Shown: positions 1 to 11,511, numbered from the stretch's first letter. The stretch: DNA of 64,000 nucleotides from Azorinus chamasolen (GCA_963576725.1 OY755247.1:13086534-13150533), one strand, 5' to 3'. Notes: a model not told the origin generated them from the sequence alone. Program-made: numbers and translations.

Positions 1-59
1 GCACTACTATTAGAGTTGGCTTATGCATGTTAACATTATTCTTTATACATCAGTTCCAT

Positions 60-310
60 GCAGGCAAAATAAGCCTGCATGTTAATTAATTCCAAATAAG
101 CTTGCGAGAGCTTAATAAGCTCGCATGAGCTAAATAAGCCTGCGTGAGCTAAGTAAGGTTGCGTGAGCTAAATAAGCTCATCACAAGCTCATAATCATTC
201 CAACTGCAAGCCAAATAAGCATGCTTGAGCCAAATAAGCTTGCGCAAGCTAAATAAGCTCACATGAGCCAAATAAGCTCGCACTAGCTATATAAGCTTGT
301 CGCAAGGCTT
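60..310. repeat. Short tandem repeat, about 19-20 bp unit
   Basis: About ten diverged copies of a unit like AATAAGCTCGCATGAGCTA. Each unit contains a small GAGC/GCTC dyad. The array may start before the window. Confidence 0.75.
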
Positions 311-442
311 GAAGCTCGTAATCGTTCCAAATGCAAGTTTACCGTAAGCCTATTAGGCTTGCAACTGCAAGCTTAATCCTAGCCAAAATAAGCTTGCGAT
401 TTCGGTTTGGGTTGTGCCCAGTGTCCCTTAAAAGAGACATAG

Positions 443-484
443 GCAAACAGTGCAGACCCTCTGATCAGGGTCTGCACTGTTTGC
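443..484. repeat. FB8/FB1-type hairpin tip without recognisable ends
   Basis: Near-perfect 42-base palindrome with arms GCAAACAGTGCAGACCCT and a CTGATC centre. Confidence 0.6.
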
Positions 485-690
485 TGAAACCATCGATTTG
501 GGCCATTTTGCAAATAACAGTGCAAACATCTCACATATTACAGAGATTATCAGAAATAGCCCGAGTATTCAAACTGACAACTTCCGCAAATCATGTGAAT
601 GAACCCAAATCAAACTGCCCCTATTTGCTTCTATGTCAGACAATTTAAAGATCACAATGGAGCGAAATTGAATTATTCAGCTTTACAAAT

Positions 691-892
691 CAAGAGCTAC
701 AGATAAAGGCACATACCTGCATACTAAAATTGTCATTTCTCCTTCAAACCATGTACGGTGACCACTCTTTAGAATTGTCTCTTTGAGAAGATTCTAAAGA
801 GTGGTCACAGTATAGGTTTGGTAGAGAGAAAAAAGAATTTATTCTTTGAAACGTTTTAATTTAATTAATATCTAGAGCTCTGCAAACCGATC
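691..892. mobile_element. FB3 element
   Basis: Ends AGAGCTACAGATAA and CTAGAGCTCTG. The central stem is about 90 bases around CACTCTTTAGAATTGTCTC. Confidence 0.8.
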
Positions 893-1263
893 TGGTGTTA
901 AAATATATAGCTCTGTTGCTGCAAATAACCAACAGTTTAGAGTAAAATTAGATGCTGACTATCAGATTAGTATTAGACGCAGACTATTTTGTTACTGTGA
1001 TAATGTTGGGGTTTTTTTCAAATAAAAAGCCAATACTTTTAATCAGGATAATTGTAGCAAACTAGTTAGGGTAAAAATAGATCTAAATGGACCAACTAAC
1101 AACCAGGTGAACAAACAAAGTGGCAAGGCAATTTCCAAATTGACATCTCTAATTAACCCTTCGAGTAGGAAATAATGATGTTATGAATAAAAAGAAGGTT
1201 TGTTTTACAAACTGGCACCTCTGTATGATCCACTATAAGAGGATGTTTCAGAGATCTAGATAA
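893..1263. other. Unassigned AT-rich sequence
   Basis: No exon, element end or hairpin recognised. Confidence 0.5.
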
Positions 1264-1265
1264 TA

Positions 1266-1628
1266 CAGTGCTCCCTCTCTACAACGACACCCTTTGGGAT
1301 ATGAAGATTGTATGTGTTGTTCAGAGGGAGTTGTTATAGGGAGGGAAAATCAAACACAATTAGCTTGTTTGCAGATCCCCAGATCAGGTGTATTTCGAGA
1401 ATTAAACAGTCATGCCTCAATCAAACCCTATGTTGTGACCACTCTTTAGAATCGTCACAAAGTGACGATTCTAAAGAGTGGTCACAACAATTAGGGTTTG
1501 ATTGAGGCATAAAGAAAATACGATGGAAAAAAGTTGTTTCTGGAGCCTTGTTGTTTCGGAAACAGTGACATGCGTTGTTGTACGGAGGGAATCGTTATTG
1601 AGAGGGCCGTTGTAGGGAGGGAGCACTG
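1266..1628. mobile_element. FB5 element, copy 1 (TA-flanked, FB3 core)
   Basis: TA|CAGTGCTCCCTCTC to GAGGGAGCACTG|TA, 363 bp, Tc1/mariner-like ends. The centre (about 1408-1510) is an FB3-type stem, TGACCACTCTTTAGAATCGT with an ACAAAGTGA loop, which does not belong to these ends. Confidence 0.85.
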
Positions 1629-1630
1629 TA

Positions 1631-2440
1631 GATGCCAACACAGGTAATTTGGCCATGGCAGGGAGTGTAGAATCAAACCTATATTAGACCTGTCTGATCT
1701 GGGTCTACTCTTTTTGCAAATGCATGAAGATACATCTCTCTATCAGCTGACGGGTACACCAATGCATGGAGTAAAGTTAGGAAAATCTTTGCAAGAAAAA
1801 TTGAACTTCTATATCTCAATCTCCGGTAACTCGAACTTCGGGGTAACTCGAAATAAAAGTTATGTCCTTCTACAATTCTTCTAAAAAGGTATGATTACGC
1901 AAAGCTAGAAACACATGTGCTGGTCGAAAGTAATGCTGAAAGCTCCTACAGGGTAGTCACTGTACAGTCTGCATGAAGCTGTGAACTTGCGAAATTGTTC
2001 AGATTAGAAATCAGATGTCTCGAACCTCTGTAATCTCAAAGTAATTTGTATGGTCCCTTGAAGTTCGAGATATTGAAGTTCAACTGAAGTTTGAATCCAA
2101 ATGATCACATAAAAGTCAAAAACATTTTACATTCTGCAGTGATTAATCTAGAAATTTTAACCATGAGTCCCAGGACTCACACATCTAAAAACATCGAGTC
2201 CCACAGGAAAACTATGAGTCCCAAACTGAATCGATGAGTCCTAAAGCATGAAATTAAAAGAAAACTGGTGTTATTTAAATTTGTAATTCTGCAAAGTTAC
2301 ATTTCAGTTTTGGAACATTAATTGCATTAGTAATAAGTATAGCCAGGTTTCCTGCATAGTCTCATCAATGAGCTCTTAACCCTTTCCGTGTTCTCTGTTT
2401 ATACCAAATATCAATACCTAGTGGATATTCATGGAAAAAG
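1631..2440. other. Unassigned sequence with a small GAGTCCCA repeat
   Basis: Mostly unique AT-rich DNA. Four copies of GAGTCCCA/GAGTCCTA lie at about 2164-2245. No exon recognised. Confidence 0.45.
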
Positions 2441-2442
2441 TA

Positions 2443-2560
2443 CAGTATAACCTCTCTATAACGGCCACTAAATTGTGTAAATTAGTTGGAATTGAGGGCA
2501 GGTGGCTGCTTAAAGCAAGTTGAAAGTAAAACAGAACACTCGAAATTTACTTTAACGGCT
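2443..2560. mobile_element. FB4 fragment (left part)
   Basis: TA|CAGTATAACCTCTCTATAAC then GGTGGCTGCTTAAAGCA; the right part is lost. Confidence 0.6.
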
Positions 2561-2735
2561 ACACACAACCATATTTTAATGCGTCCCTAAAGGACGCTTA
2601 CACTTTAGGATGATGCATTTTTGGCAATTTTAATGCGTCACTGATGCAGGACACAGACCTAGGTTAATCACTGATTCTAATTTTATTTTTGAAGAGAAAT
2701 GAGAGATAAATGTACTGTGAAAACAGAAGCATGAT

Positions 2736-2930
2736 CAGAGGTCCAGATATGATGCGTGAATTAAATTATTTTCAAGAATAACTTCTTTATTTATCCATCA
2801 AACCCTATGTTGTCACCATTTTCATTAGAATCATCTCGGAGAGACGATTCTAAAGAGTGGTCAGAGCATAGGGTTTGGTGGAGTAATTATGATTTTAATA
2901 TTTGAGTACACACCTTTATCCGTTGCTCTG
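2736..2930. mobile_element. FB3 element
   Basis: Ends CAGAGGTCCAGATA and ATCCGTTGCTCTG; the stem is partly decayed. Confidence 0.8.
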
Positions 2931-3209
2931 TCCAATGATCAGATGAAATCAAAAATACTTCACATTCTTGATTTCATTTTTGATAGAGATATAAAAGAAA
3001 ACTGTACTGTTAAACCCATATTCTGTAGATCACAATTACATGGTATGAGCATGTGCTGAAGGCAGATTCCATGTATAATTAGGATCCATGCCAAAATAAA
3101 TTCATGAATGTTCATATAAATATTGGCCCAGTTAATCTGATATAAAGATACACCTGTCGAATTCTATTTAGAAAGGTTCCTCCAGCGGTCAATGCTTGTT
3201 TACTTTTAT

Positions 3210-3410
3210 TAACCCATTACCTCATAGGCTATTTTTAGATCAAACCACATTGAATAAATCTACCAAAAAGGAGCATAAACTAGAGAAAAGGAAAATTCCA
3301 TAGCCCTTTAACAACTTAGCAAACAGAGTAGACCCAGATCAGACAGCTCCTATAGGAGCTGTCTGATCTGGGTCTGCTCTGTTTGCTAACATGTTATAGA
3401 TCTGACTGGC
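3210..3410. mobile_element. FB2 left arm joined to an FB1 hairpin
   Basis: An FB2 left arm (CCCATTACCTCATAGGCTAT to AGAGAAAAGGAAA) runs into a 68-base near-perfect FB1 stem (3319-3386) around GCTCCTATAGGAGC. It may be a hybrid or a deletion. Confidence 0.6.
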
Positions 3411-3629
3411 TATACAATAGCATTTTTTTAATATGAGAATTATATTAATTAATATGAATATTAATGGAGCATAATCTGCAATCCAAGTAAACAACATCTG
3501 CAAAAAAGTCTGAATTCAAATCTCTTAGAAAATGTTCATTCATTTTCTCTCAAAAACATTAAAAAAGCATTAAAATTAAAGAACCCATTAGATCCTGATA
3601 AGATGTAGAATAAAAGTCTATGCATTACC

Positions 3630-4170
3630 GTATTCTCCCTAATAAAGGCCCCCACTTTAATAAATGCCCCTTACTTCTAGTGGGAAGCTTATCGTATTCT
3701 CCCTATTAAACGCCCAAACTCTAAATCAATAAACGGCCCCTTATTTCTGGTGGAAATCCAGACCTTTTTCTGGCAATTTTGGGGAAAATTATTTTAATGA
3801 TTGAAAATTCTTTAGTGAGTAAAACTCAATATTTAGAAAGCATTTTTGGTACCATTTTAACTTGGTACTTTTTAACAAACCCGTGTAGACACCAGAATAA
3901 GGTCAGGAAACTAACTGTATTCTCTCTAATAAACACCACCACTCTAATAATTAAACCCCCCCTTTACTTCTAGTGAGAAACTAACAACCAATAAAACAAC
4001 TAAAACCCTATATAACATCCATTAAATAAAGAACTATAGGTTTTTCAAATTACAGGACAGTGGTAGCTTAATGCAGACTAGAATGCAGAAAGCTCCCTTA
4101 GGAGCTTTCTATGCACGAAGCTCCTTTAAAAAAATATAATGCCATACGGAGCGTTTATTAGATATAATGC
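3630..4170. repeat. Repeat rich in CGTATTCTCCCTAATAAA units, with an FB4-like hairpin
   Basis: Three diverged copies of a motif CGTATTCTCCCTAATAAA followed by CCCCTTACTTCTAGTG, then a hairpin AGAAAGCTCCCTTAGGAGC (FB4 type). The right end is an inverted, weaker copy of the left. Possibly a decayed DNA transposon. Confidence 0.45.
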
Positions 4171-4379
4171 GTAATGTCTCAGCTTGATCCAAACAGAATT
4201 TTTTTATAAATAAGTTTATGCATTCGATAGATTTACTTCTCTTCACGCTACTTTAGATTACCTATCATCCTGACTGGTAACATTTTGGATCCAGATGAGA
4301 TGCCCAGTATCATGCCATACTATCAGGATCCAAACTGTATGATGCTCAACTTGTAATTTAAACAAGAAATGAAAGATAT

Positions 4380-4618
4380 ATAATTTATTTCATATAAACA
4401 TTTGCAAACAGAGAAGACCCAGATCAGACAGCTCCTATAAGAGCTGGTTGCTCAGGGTCTGCTCCGTTTGCTTATGGAATTCGAAAGATCTGTTTCTTTA
4501 CTTTCTAAAATGACTGTAACAATGTTCCGCCTTCCATAATTTCATTATAACTACTTTGTCCATGAATATTCATTAGATATTGGAATTTGGAATAAACATA
4601 GAACAGGGAAAGGATTAA
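4380..4618. mobile_element. FB1 element
   Basis: Stem at 4403-4472; the right end GAACAGGGAAAGGATTAA shares its TTAA with the next element. Confidence 0.8.
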
Positions 4619-4858
4619 CCCTTTCCTCCATAAATACGCCTTTCTACGCCTCTGTAATAACCACTTCTTGAAACCATTGAAATAAATAGAGCATTATTTT
4701 GCTTCTATAGGAGCAAAATTAATGCTCTATTTATCACAATGGTTTCAAACTACAAAATTCTAAAAATTTACTTCTCTCTAGTAAATGCTCCTTTTGGGTA
4801 GATTCATTCAAAGAGGTTAGAGGTTAGGTCTAAAATAGCCTATGGAGGAAAGGGTTAA
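4615..4858. mobile_element. FB2 element
   Basis: TTAACCCTTTCCTCC to GGAGGAAAGGGTTAA. The long stem GATAAATAGAGCATT is interrupted at the tip. Confidence 0.88.
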
Positions 4859-4899
4859 GACAGTTTACATTTTTTATTGACAGTCCCAAAAATTTATTG

Positions 4900-5000
4900 A
4901 TTTTCAAAAAAAGTGAAAACAGCTTGGATCCAGATAAGAAGCTGAGTTAACCAACATGTGATCTGGATCCAAGCTGCTTGCAGTGGCAAATAATGCCGTG
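4900..5000. mobile_element. FB7-like fragment
   Basis: Inverted arms CAGCTTGGATCCAGAT and ATCTGGATCCAAGCTG (4919-4976). Confidence 0.5.
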
Positions 5001-5016
5001 ATATGCAAAGCAAGGG

Positions 5017-5477
5017 TTAACCCTGTTCAATATTCATGTGAGAAATAATATCATGAATATTTATAAGCTGAATTTTTATAATATAAACATTTCAAATATA
5101 TTATTTGCTTTGACAAAACCTGTAAGATTAGAACTATATCTTGTCAAAATCAAACAGAGTAGATCCAGATCAGACGACTCCTGATCAGGGTCTGCTCTGT
5201 TTGCTTGTGATATAATATAGATATGATTCTACGGTTTCTGCCATGGTAATTCCTGTGTCCATGATCTTTTATAACAATAAGTGTTAACACTTTCCTCCAT
5301 AAATACCTCTTTCTACGCCTCTGCAAAAGTCACTTTTTGAAACCATTGTGATAAATAGAGCATTTTAGTTGGTAGACTAATTCAAAGAGGTTTGGTCTAA
5401 AAATAGCCTACGGAGAAATGGGTTATATTCATGATGCCATTATATCTTACATGGATATTCATGGAGTAAAGGGTTAA
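5017..5477. mobile_element. FB1 element with a nested core-deleted FB2
   Basis: TTAACCCTGTTCAATATTC to CATGGAGTAAAGGGTTAA. An FB2 copy sits at the internal TTAA of the right arm. Confidence 0.75.
5284..5427. mobile_element. FB2, internally deleted, nested in FB1
   Basis: The left stem arm ends at AGAGCATTTT and jumps to GTTGGTAGA; the hairpin partner is gone. It is flanked by TTAA-like duplications (GTGTTAAC and GGGTTATA). Confidence 0.75.
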
Positions 5478-5727
5478 CCCTTTCTCTCCTATAAACGCTT
5501 TTTCTCGCCTTTGCAAACAGAGAAGACTCAGATCAGGCAGCTCCTGTAAGAGCTGTGTGATCAGGGTCTACTCTGCTTGCTTATGAAACCATACTAGATC
5601 CGACTCGTATACACTTTCTATCAATACCAAAAATTCCTGTACATATGCCAAATATATCAAAATTAAGCTGATCAATATTCATGATTTCATTATTTCTTAC
5701 ACGAATAATCAACAGAGAAAGGCTTAA
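5474..5727. mobile_element. FB1 element
   Basis: Shares its left TTAA with the preceding FB1; ends CAGAGAAAGGCTTAA. Confidence 0.8.
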
Positions 5728-5774
5728 GCTCTTCAAGTAGGAGCTTAAAATATAAAGAATTTATCAAATTCCCT

Positions 5775-6029
5775 TTAACCCTTTCCCTCATATACACGTG
5801 TTTTCACGCATTTGCAAACAGAGTAGACCCAGATCAGACAGCTCCTAGAGGAGCTGTCTGATCAGGGTCTACTCTGTTTGCTTATAGAATTTGATAGATC
5901 TGTTTCTTTACTTTCTAAAATGTCTACAATGTAGTACCTTGTACCTTAAATATTTTTTTAACTATTTTGTGAATGAATATTCAGTAAGTATTCAAATTTG
6001 TACTATATATAGAACAGGGAAAGGGTTAA
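5775..6029. mobile_element. FB1 element, intact
   Basis: 255 bp, TTAACCCTTTCCCTC to GAACAGGGAAAGGGTTAA, stem tip GCTCCTAGAGGAGC. Confidence 0.9.
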
Positions 6030-6039
6030 AAGGAATGTC

Positions 6040-6200
6040 TTTATTCAATGGACAGAGAGTTTGATTATGGACTTATAGATCTGAATTGTGCAGTTTCTGT
6101 AAGGGCAAACAGTTATGTTTTCATATGCCATTATATAATTGCAGCTAACATTTTGAGGATGTTGTTACTTATTATATGAATATTCATGAGGTAAGGGTTA
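6040..6200. mobile_element. FB1 right-half fragment
   Basis: Right-half features only (CAGTTTCTG, GAATATTCATGAGG, GGGTTAA). Confidence 0.45.
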
Positions 6201-6222
6201 ACCTTGTTTTGCATGTTACGTA

Positions 6223-6673
6223 CAGTAGAACCTGTTCTAAGTGGCCTACAAAAATATCTAATTATGGGTCGGTAAGGCAGGTGGTAGCTTAATGCAGGTC
6301 AAAGAAATGTATAAAGCTCATTTAGGAGCTCTTTGCATTACTTTTCCATGAATTAACCATTTCCTCCATATAAATGCATTTTCACGTATTTGCAAACTGA
6401 GCAGACCCAGATCAGACGGCTATTCTATGATCAGGGTCTGATCTGTTTGCTTAAAAAATACCGTTTGCTTATGAAATATAAATCTGACTACAATTTGTAC
6501 CAATACCAAGAATTCATGCGTACATAATGCATATGCCGATATAGAATAATTTTTCATGATTATTTTTCTTTACCGAATACTGAACAGGGAAAGGGTTAAG
6601 CAACCACCTGCTTTTTTTTAAAAGTCCTATGTTCAATATATGAATGGACACTTAATTAGGTCCGATTCTACTG
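6223..6673. mobile_element. FB4 element split by FB1
   Basis: TA|CAGTAGAACCTG to GATTCTACTG|TA, interrupted at the TTAA of its CATTAAGCAACC segment. Confidence 0.82.
6353..6599. mobile_element. FB1 nested in FB4 at TTAA
   Basis: TTAACCATTTCC to ACAGGGAAAGGGTTAA, with TTAA at both edges. Confidence 0.85.
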
Positions 6674-6743
6674 TAATTGTAGTCCACTACAAATCCACAA
6701 ATCCATCATAACTATGTTCAATAAGTTGCATCCTGATGAGATT

Positions 6744-6993
6744 TTAACCTTTCTCTTGCTGAATTTTAAAATACATTTCTCCTTCTTTACCCATGCCCTG
6801 TTGAATAATTACATATATCTTCACTGTCTACAAGTATTTCGCTGTGCAATCACTGCTGTGGAGTGAATTGGTTGCACAATCAACTTGTAAATAGTGCAGA
6901 CCCAGATGAGACAGCTCCTGCAGGAGCTGTCTCATCTGGGTCTTGACTATTTACAGGTAGGTATATTGACGTAAATAGCAAGCGAAGGGTTAA
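6744..6993. mobile_element. FB6 element, copy 1
   Basis: TTAACCTTTCTCTTGC to GCAAGCGAAGGGTTAA; stem GTAAATAGTGCAGACCCAG, tip GCTCCTGCAGGAGC. Three further copies lie at 9246, 17820 and 38651. Confidence 0.9.
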
Positions 6994-7029
6994 GCACGAC
7001 CTGACTAGCTGTTGCAAAGAGATTTGATC

Positions 7030-7560
7030 TAGATCAAGAAGTTTAACAATCCCCCCCCCCTGAATAATAATTCAACCATACCTTCATATAAACACCTTTT
7101 CATGCCTTTGCAGAGTAGACCCTACAGGAGCCGTCTGATAAGGGTCTAGATCTGCTTTGTTTGTTTATGAAATTATAAGGATGTATGTTGAATGGTGACA
7201 AAATTGCCAATCAAAATTTGACCCGTAATTTGACCTTTGATCTTGATGTATTACCTTGACCATAATAAGTCAGACAGAGCAAAACCAATATGCCCTGATC
7301 AGATAGCTCCTACAAAAGCTGTCTGATCTGGGTCTATTCTTTTTTGCACAGGTGCCAAAAGTAATTTATATATGGGATTGGGTTAACAAACGGTTAACAG
7401 TTTCTCAGAGTTATCAACAAGTAAATTTGTTGATCTGGATCCAAACTGTTTGCATAGGTCATAAATATCAGGAGAATCTGCCACTAGCATGCAGTGTTAA
7501 TAAATTAAGAAGTAAGTGAAATAACAGATCCGAATGGGAGCAAACATTATTTTTTTTATA
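7030..7560. repeat. Decayed FB1/FB7 fragments
   Basis: FB1 left arm and stem remains at 7071-7185, FB1 stem remains near 7290-7350, and an FB7-type GATCTGGATCCAAACTGTTT at about 7430. A short poly-C run lies near 7050. Confidence 0.5.
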
Positions 7561-7592
7561 GCAGAATAAGGGTTATCTGATTTGGCTATGTA

Positions 7593-7816
7593 TAGCTACA
7601 GATACATGTGTCTACCAAAATGCTAAAATCGTACAGATACATGTGTCTACCCAAATACTAAAATCGTAATTTCTCCACCAAACCCTATACTGTGACCACT
7701 CTTTAGAATCGTCTCTTTGAGACGATTCTAAAGAATGGTCACAGTAAAGGGTTTGGTGGAGAAATAAAGGAGCTATTCTTGAAAATGTGCAAATTTGCAA
7801 TATCTTATCTGGACCA
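7593..7816. mobile_element. FB3 element with duplicated left arm
   Basis: The left arm is duplicated (ACAGATACATGTGTCTACC twice); the stem at 7672-7766 is nearly perfect. Confidence 0.82.
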
Positions 7817-7866
7817 TTCCATGCATAAAAGAATCTGCACTAATTATCCTAGATATTCCGACACAC

Positions 7867-8118
7867 AAATTTCCCTTTCCCTTCACAGAATGTCTTTTCA
7901 TGCATTTGCATACATAGTAGACCACGTTCAGATGGCCGCTGTATGAACCCTCTGATCAGGGTCTGATCTGTTAAATGCTTATAAAATTATTACAGATTAG
8001 ACACTAGTTTCTACCAAATTCAAATTCAAAAACAAATACTCTGTAACTATATAATTAAGTCGCTATAGAAATTCAGCCAAATAAATATTCATTTCAGTAT
8101 TTTTTACATGAATATTAA
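7867..8118. mobile_element. FB1 element, old
   Basis: Left CCCTTTCCC, stem with CAGATGGCC and CTGATCAGGGTC, right end at the TTAA of the next FB2. Confidence 0.6.
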
Positions 8119-8344
8119 CCCTTTCCTCCATAAATACCCCTTTGTACGCCTCTGTAAAAGTTTCTTTATGAAACCATTGTGATAAATAGAGCATTTGCTC
8201 CTATAGGAGCAAATGCTCTATTTATCACAATGGTTTCAAACTACAAAATTCTAAAAAATTTCCTTTTCTCTAGTTAATGCTCCTTTTTGGTAGATTAATT
8301 CAAAGTGGTTGGATCTAAAAATAGCCTATGGAGGAAAGGGTTAA
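8115..8344. mobile_element. FB2 element, intact
   Basis: 230 bp. Perfect palindromic stem of about 68 bases with tip GCTCCTATAGGAGC. Confidence 0.93.
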
Positions 8345-8770
8345 ACAGGGAAAGGTTTATAGAGTTGTGCGAGTCAAACTGGCAACATTTTCACTCTGAT
8401 AAAGTAACAAACAGTGAAGACCCAGATTAAACTGCTCCAGATTGATCTGGGTCTGCACTATTTGCAGAAGTTTTATGTCTGAGTACTTTGGGTAATTAGG
8501 GCAGATGTGTAAATAATAAATATATATTAATAAAAAAAAAATTAAATGAATTCCCCCATGGTGACAATTTCTCCTGGGCACGATTTAGAGCCACGAAATA
8601 TAAAAAATTAAATAAAACTGCATGATAACGAACCCATGAGTTTTGGATGGTGTAATGATCAAAGGAAACTCAAATTCCTATTAGAACCAAATCTGGATGA
8701 CAGCCTGTTTGATGCATTTCAAGAGAAACCGACAGAATACATTACATGGAATTTATTTAGCAGATAACTA
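8345..8770. other. Unassigned, with one FB8-type hairpin
   Basis: Hairpin at 8408-8465 (ACAGTGAAGACCCAGAT arms). The rest is unrecognised. Confidence 0.4.
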
Positions 8771-8787
8771 TTTTTGCAGCTAATATA

Positions 8788-9132
8788 TTTTCGGCACTTG
8801 AAGCTTCCCGAGAATTAATTCTCTGTATGCTTGTGGCCAATTTGTAATGACCTATGGATCGAGATAAAACACGGAGTATCTCTGCATTTCATTGGGATTC
8901 AAACTGTTTGATGCACTAACTTTATCATTTTATTTTCTGATAGAAAATGTAGAAATTTGCTAATGTAACAGACTAAATTTGCCATTGTAACAGACAAATA
9001 TATTTTCGGCACTTGAAACTTCCTGAGAATTAGTTCTTTGTAGTGAACTATGGATCAAGATAATACACTGAGTGACTCTGCGTCTCATTAGGATCCAATC
9101 TGTTTGATGCCCTAACTTTATATTCTGATAGA
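8788..9132. repeat. Two direct copies of an FB7-like right half
   Basis: TATTTTCGGCACTTGAA starts two copies, at 8788 and 8998. Each contains a GGATTCAAACTGTTTGATGC-like block. Confidence 0.6.
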
Positions 9133-9133
9133 A

Positions 9134-9245
9134 CAGAGCTACAGATAATGGCAAATACCTTTAGACTCATCTCTTTGAGACGATTTTAAAGAGTGGTCAC
9201 AGTATAGGGTTTGGTGGAGAAATGACGGAGTTATTCTCGAATATG
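9134..9245. mobile_element. FB3, internally deleted
   Basis: CAGAGCTACAGATAATGG, then only the right half of the stem. Confidence 0.7.
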
Positions 9246-9493
9246 TTAACCCTTCTCTTGCTGAATTTTAAAATATATTTCTCCTTCTTTACCCATGCCC
9301 TGTTGTATAATTACATATATCTTCACTGTGTACAAGTATTTTGCTGTGCAATCACTGCTGTGGAGTGCACTGGTTGCACAATCAATTTGTAAATAGTACA
9401 GACCCTGATGAGACAGCTCCTGCAGGAGCTGTCTCATCTGGGTCTTCACTATTTACAGATAGGTATATTGACGCGAATAGCAAGCAAAGGATT
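9246..9493. mobile_element. FB6 element, copy 2
   Basis: As copy 1; the right TTAA has decayed to GGATTC. Confidence 0.88.
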
Positions 9494-9539
9494 CAGTTTT
9501 CTGGTGCTCTGTAGAAAATGAAGAAATTTGCCTATATAA

Positions 9540-9772
9540 CAGACAACAATGTTTGCATACCACGATTACATAGCATGAAAACAGATAAGCCTTGGAATGT
9601 GAGAATTGTGTACCGGCATTAGCAGGCAGTGTAGACCCAGATAAAAGGCCACCTTATAGGAGGAGCCCTCTGATCAGGGTCTGCACTGTTTGTCATTCAA
9701 TTAAAGTCTTTTATACTGAATGGACTCTAAACACTGATGGGCCATTCCACTTTGAATATCCAGGAGAGTTAA
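9540..9772. mobile_element. FB8-related element
   Basis: Hairpin with CAGTGTAGACCCAGATA and CTGATCAGGGTCTGCACTG; the right end reads GGAGAGTTAA. A relative lies at 49187. Confidence 0.6.
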
Positions 9773-9983
9773 AACCATTTCAATGCGGGACACGAGTCAC
9801 TAATATCCTTTGCAAACAGTGTATACCCAGATGAGAGGGCTCCTATAGGAGCCCTCTCATCTGGGTCTGCACTGTTTGTCATGTTACACTTTTCTTCAAA
9901 AAAATCCCTAAATCTTCACCATAAGCTTGACCCGTTTGAAATTTGGAATAGTCCAACTGAAAATTCAGCGCTGTAAGGGTTAA
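9769..9983. mobile_element. FB8 element, copy 1
   Basis: 215 bp. TTAAAACCATTTCAATGCGGG to GCGCTGTAAGGGTTAA; stem tip GGGCTCCTATAGGAGCCC. Confidence 0.88.
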
Positions 9984-10184
9984 AGCACTTTTACAGCTAA
10001 TGTGTTGATCTGGAAAGGATTGTGCAATCTATGCTGGATAATCAGGTTTCAGTATGCTTTTTGAGCTCATTTCAACGCAATTTTAACATACCGGTAGAAT
10101 ATTTTGGTTTATCTCAATATGAACAATTATGACCACAAGTAGTTAGCCAATAAATCTTCCCTCAACATCAATATGGCTGAATAC

Positions 10185-10287
10185 TCTAGGAGCTATCTGC
10201 ATGACTTTCACACTTCATTAAGCAGTCACCTGGCTTAAAGTATCTAAATTCTTCTCTACTAGAATTTCGGTTTGCAGGGTTTTACTG
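10185..10287. mobile_element. FB4 right half
   Basis: From the tip (AGGAGCTATCTGCATGAC) to GGTTTTACTG|TA; the left half is absent. Confidence 0.7.
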
Positions 10288-10439
10288 TATTCAGACACCC
10301 AATCTATCCTCTCCATTAATTTGTCAATTTCACTCTTTCCCTCATGTAAATGCTTCTTCACACCTTTACAAAACAAGAGCATTACATGCAGGTGCCAACA
10401 CTTGTCTGTTTGAATGGGTCCATAAACAGTGAGGCTGTA

Positions 10440-10520
10440 TAGTAAAACCTCTGTATAACAGCCACCTGCCCTAAATACCAATTAACACAATTTAGTGGCC
10501 GTTTTAGAGAGATTTTACTG
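10440..10520. mobile_element. FB4, hairpin-less 81 bp derivative
   Basis: TAGTAAAACCTCTGTATAAC to GAGAGATTTTACTG|TA. Both ends are kept; the whole stem and core are missing. Confidence 0.8.
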
Positions 10521-10521
10521 T

Positions 10522-11460
10522 AGTTCTTGTGACGGTGATCAAGTGTGCGACTAAGATTCATAACTTATGAACAATTGAAATATGAGAGCCTTGCTGGTTA
10601 CGGTTTAAAAATGACAGACAGACATCTTAAAATTTTATTTCCCAAGCCCATAAAGTAGCATAATTTCTTGAAAAATACTTAAGAGTTATGGCCCTTGGTG
10701 AACAAGTGTGTGTCAAGTTTCATAAGATTTGCTTGAAAAGTTTTAAAACAATGGCCAACTTTAAAGTTTTTTGTTAGAGTTTTAATAATTAGGTCAAAGT
10801 TCACAATGTCTAGGGCAAGTCAAAAACGTAACATTGATGGAATTAAAAGCCTTGCCACAAGGGATTTACATACAGTGTTCCCTCTCTACAACGACACCCT
10901 TTGGGATACGAAGATTGTATGTGTTGTTCAGAGGGAGTTGTTATAGGGAGGGAAAATCAAACATAATTAGCTTGTTTGCAGGTCCCCAGATAAGGTGTAT
11001 TTCAAGAACTAAAACCGTTATGCCTCCAACAAACCCTATGTTGTGACCACTCTTTAGAATCATCACAAAGTGACGCTTCTAAAGAGAGGTCACAACATCG
11101 GGTTTGGTGGAGGCATAATGAAAATACGATGGAAAAAAGTTGTTTCTGGAGCCTTGTTGTTTCGGAAACAGTGGTATACGTTGTTGTAAGGAGGGAATCG
11201 TTATTGAGAGGGTCGTTGTAGGGAGGGAGCACTGTACGAAATATAGCAGTCCTGCTGGTTACGGTTTCAAAATTACAGACATCTTAAATTTTTATTTTCC
11301 AAGTCCATAAAGGGGTCTGAGTTTGTATACAAATTTATGACCCCTGGTCAGATTGTAGCCCTTGAGATGGTGAACAAGTGTGTGAAGTTTTGTCAGATTT
11401 GCAAGAATAGTAAAGAAGTATTAGCCAATGTTAAAATTTGCAAAGGACAACAATGAAAAC
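10522..11460. repeat. Pearl/Helentron-like tandem fragment, split by FB5
   Basis: Two units of about 300 bp share GCTGGTTACGGTTT and TGGTGAACAAGTGTGTG. FB5 copy 2 sits between them. Confidence 0.55.
10873..11234. mobile_element. FB5 element, copy 2
   Basis: 362 bp, TA|CAGTGTTCCCTC to GAGGGAGCACTG|TA, highly similar to copy 1 and again carrying an FB3 stem at its centre. Confidence 0.88.
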
Positions 11461-11511
11461 CACGACTTCAATGACAATCATTTCTATTCTTTTCTTTGAA
11501 AACCAGACAAG

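Noticed and set aside
8115..8344. Foldback stems as microRNA precursors
   Set aside because: Stems are perfect palindromes tied to transposon ends and present in dozens of copies; no evidence of a specific mature product.
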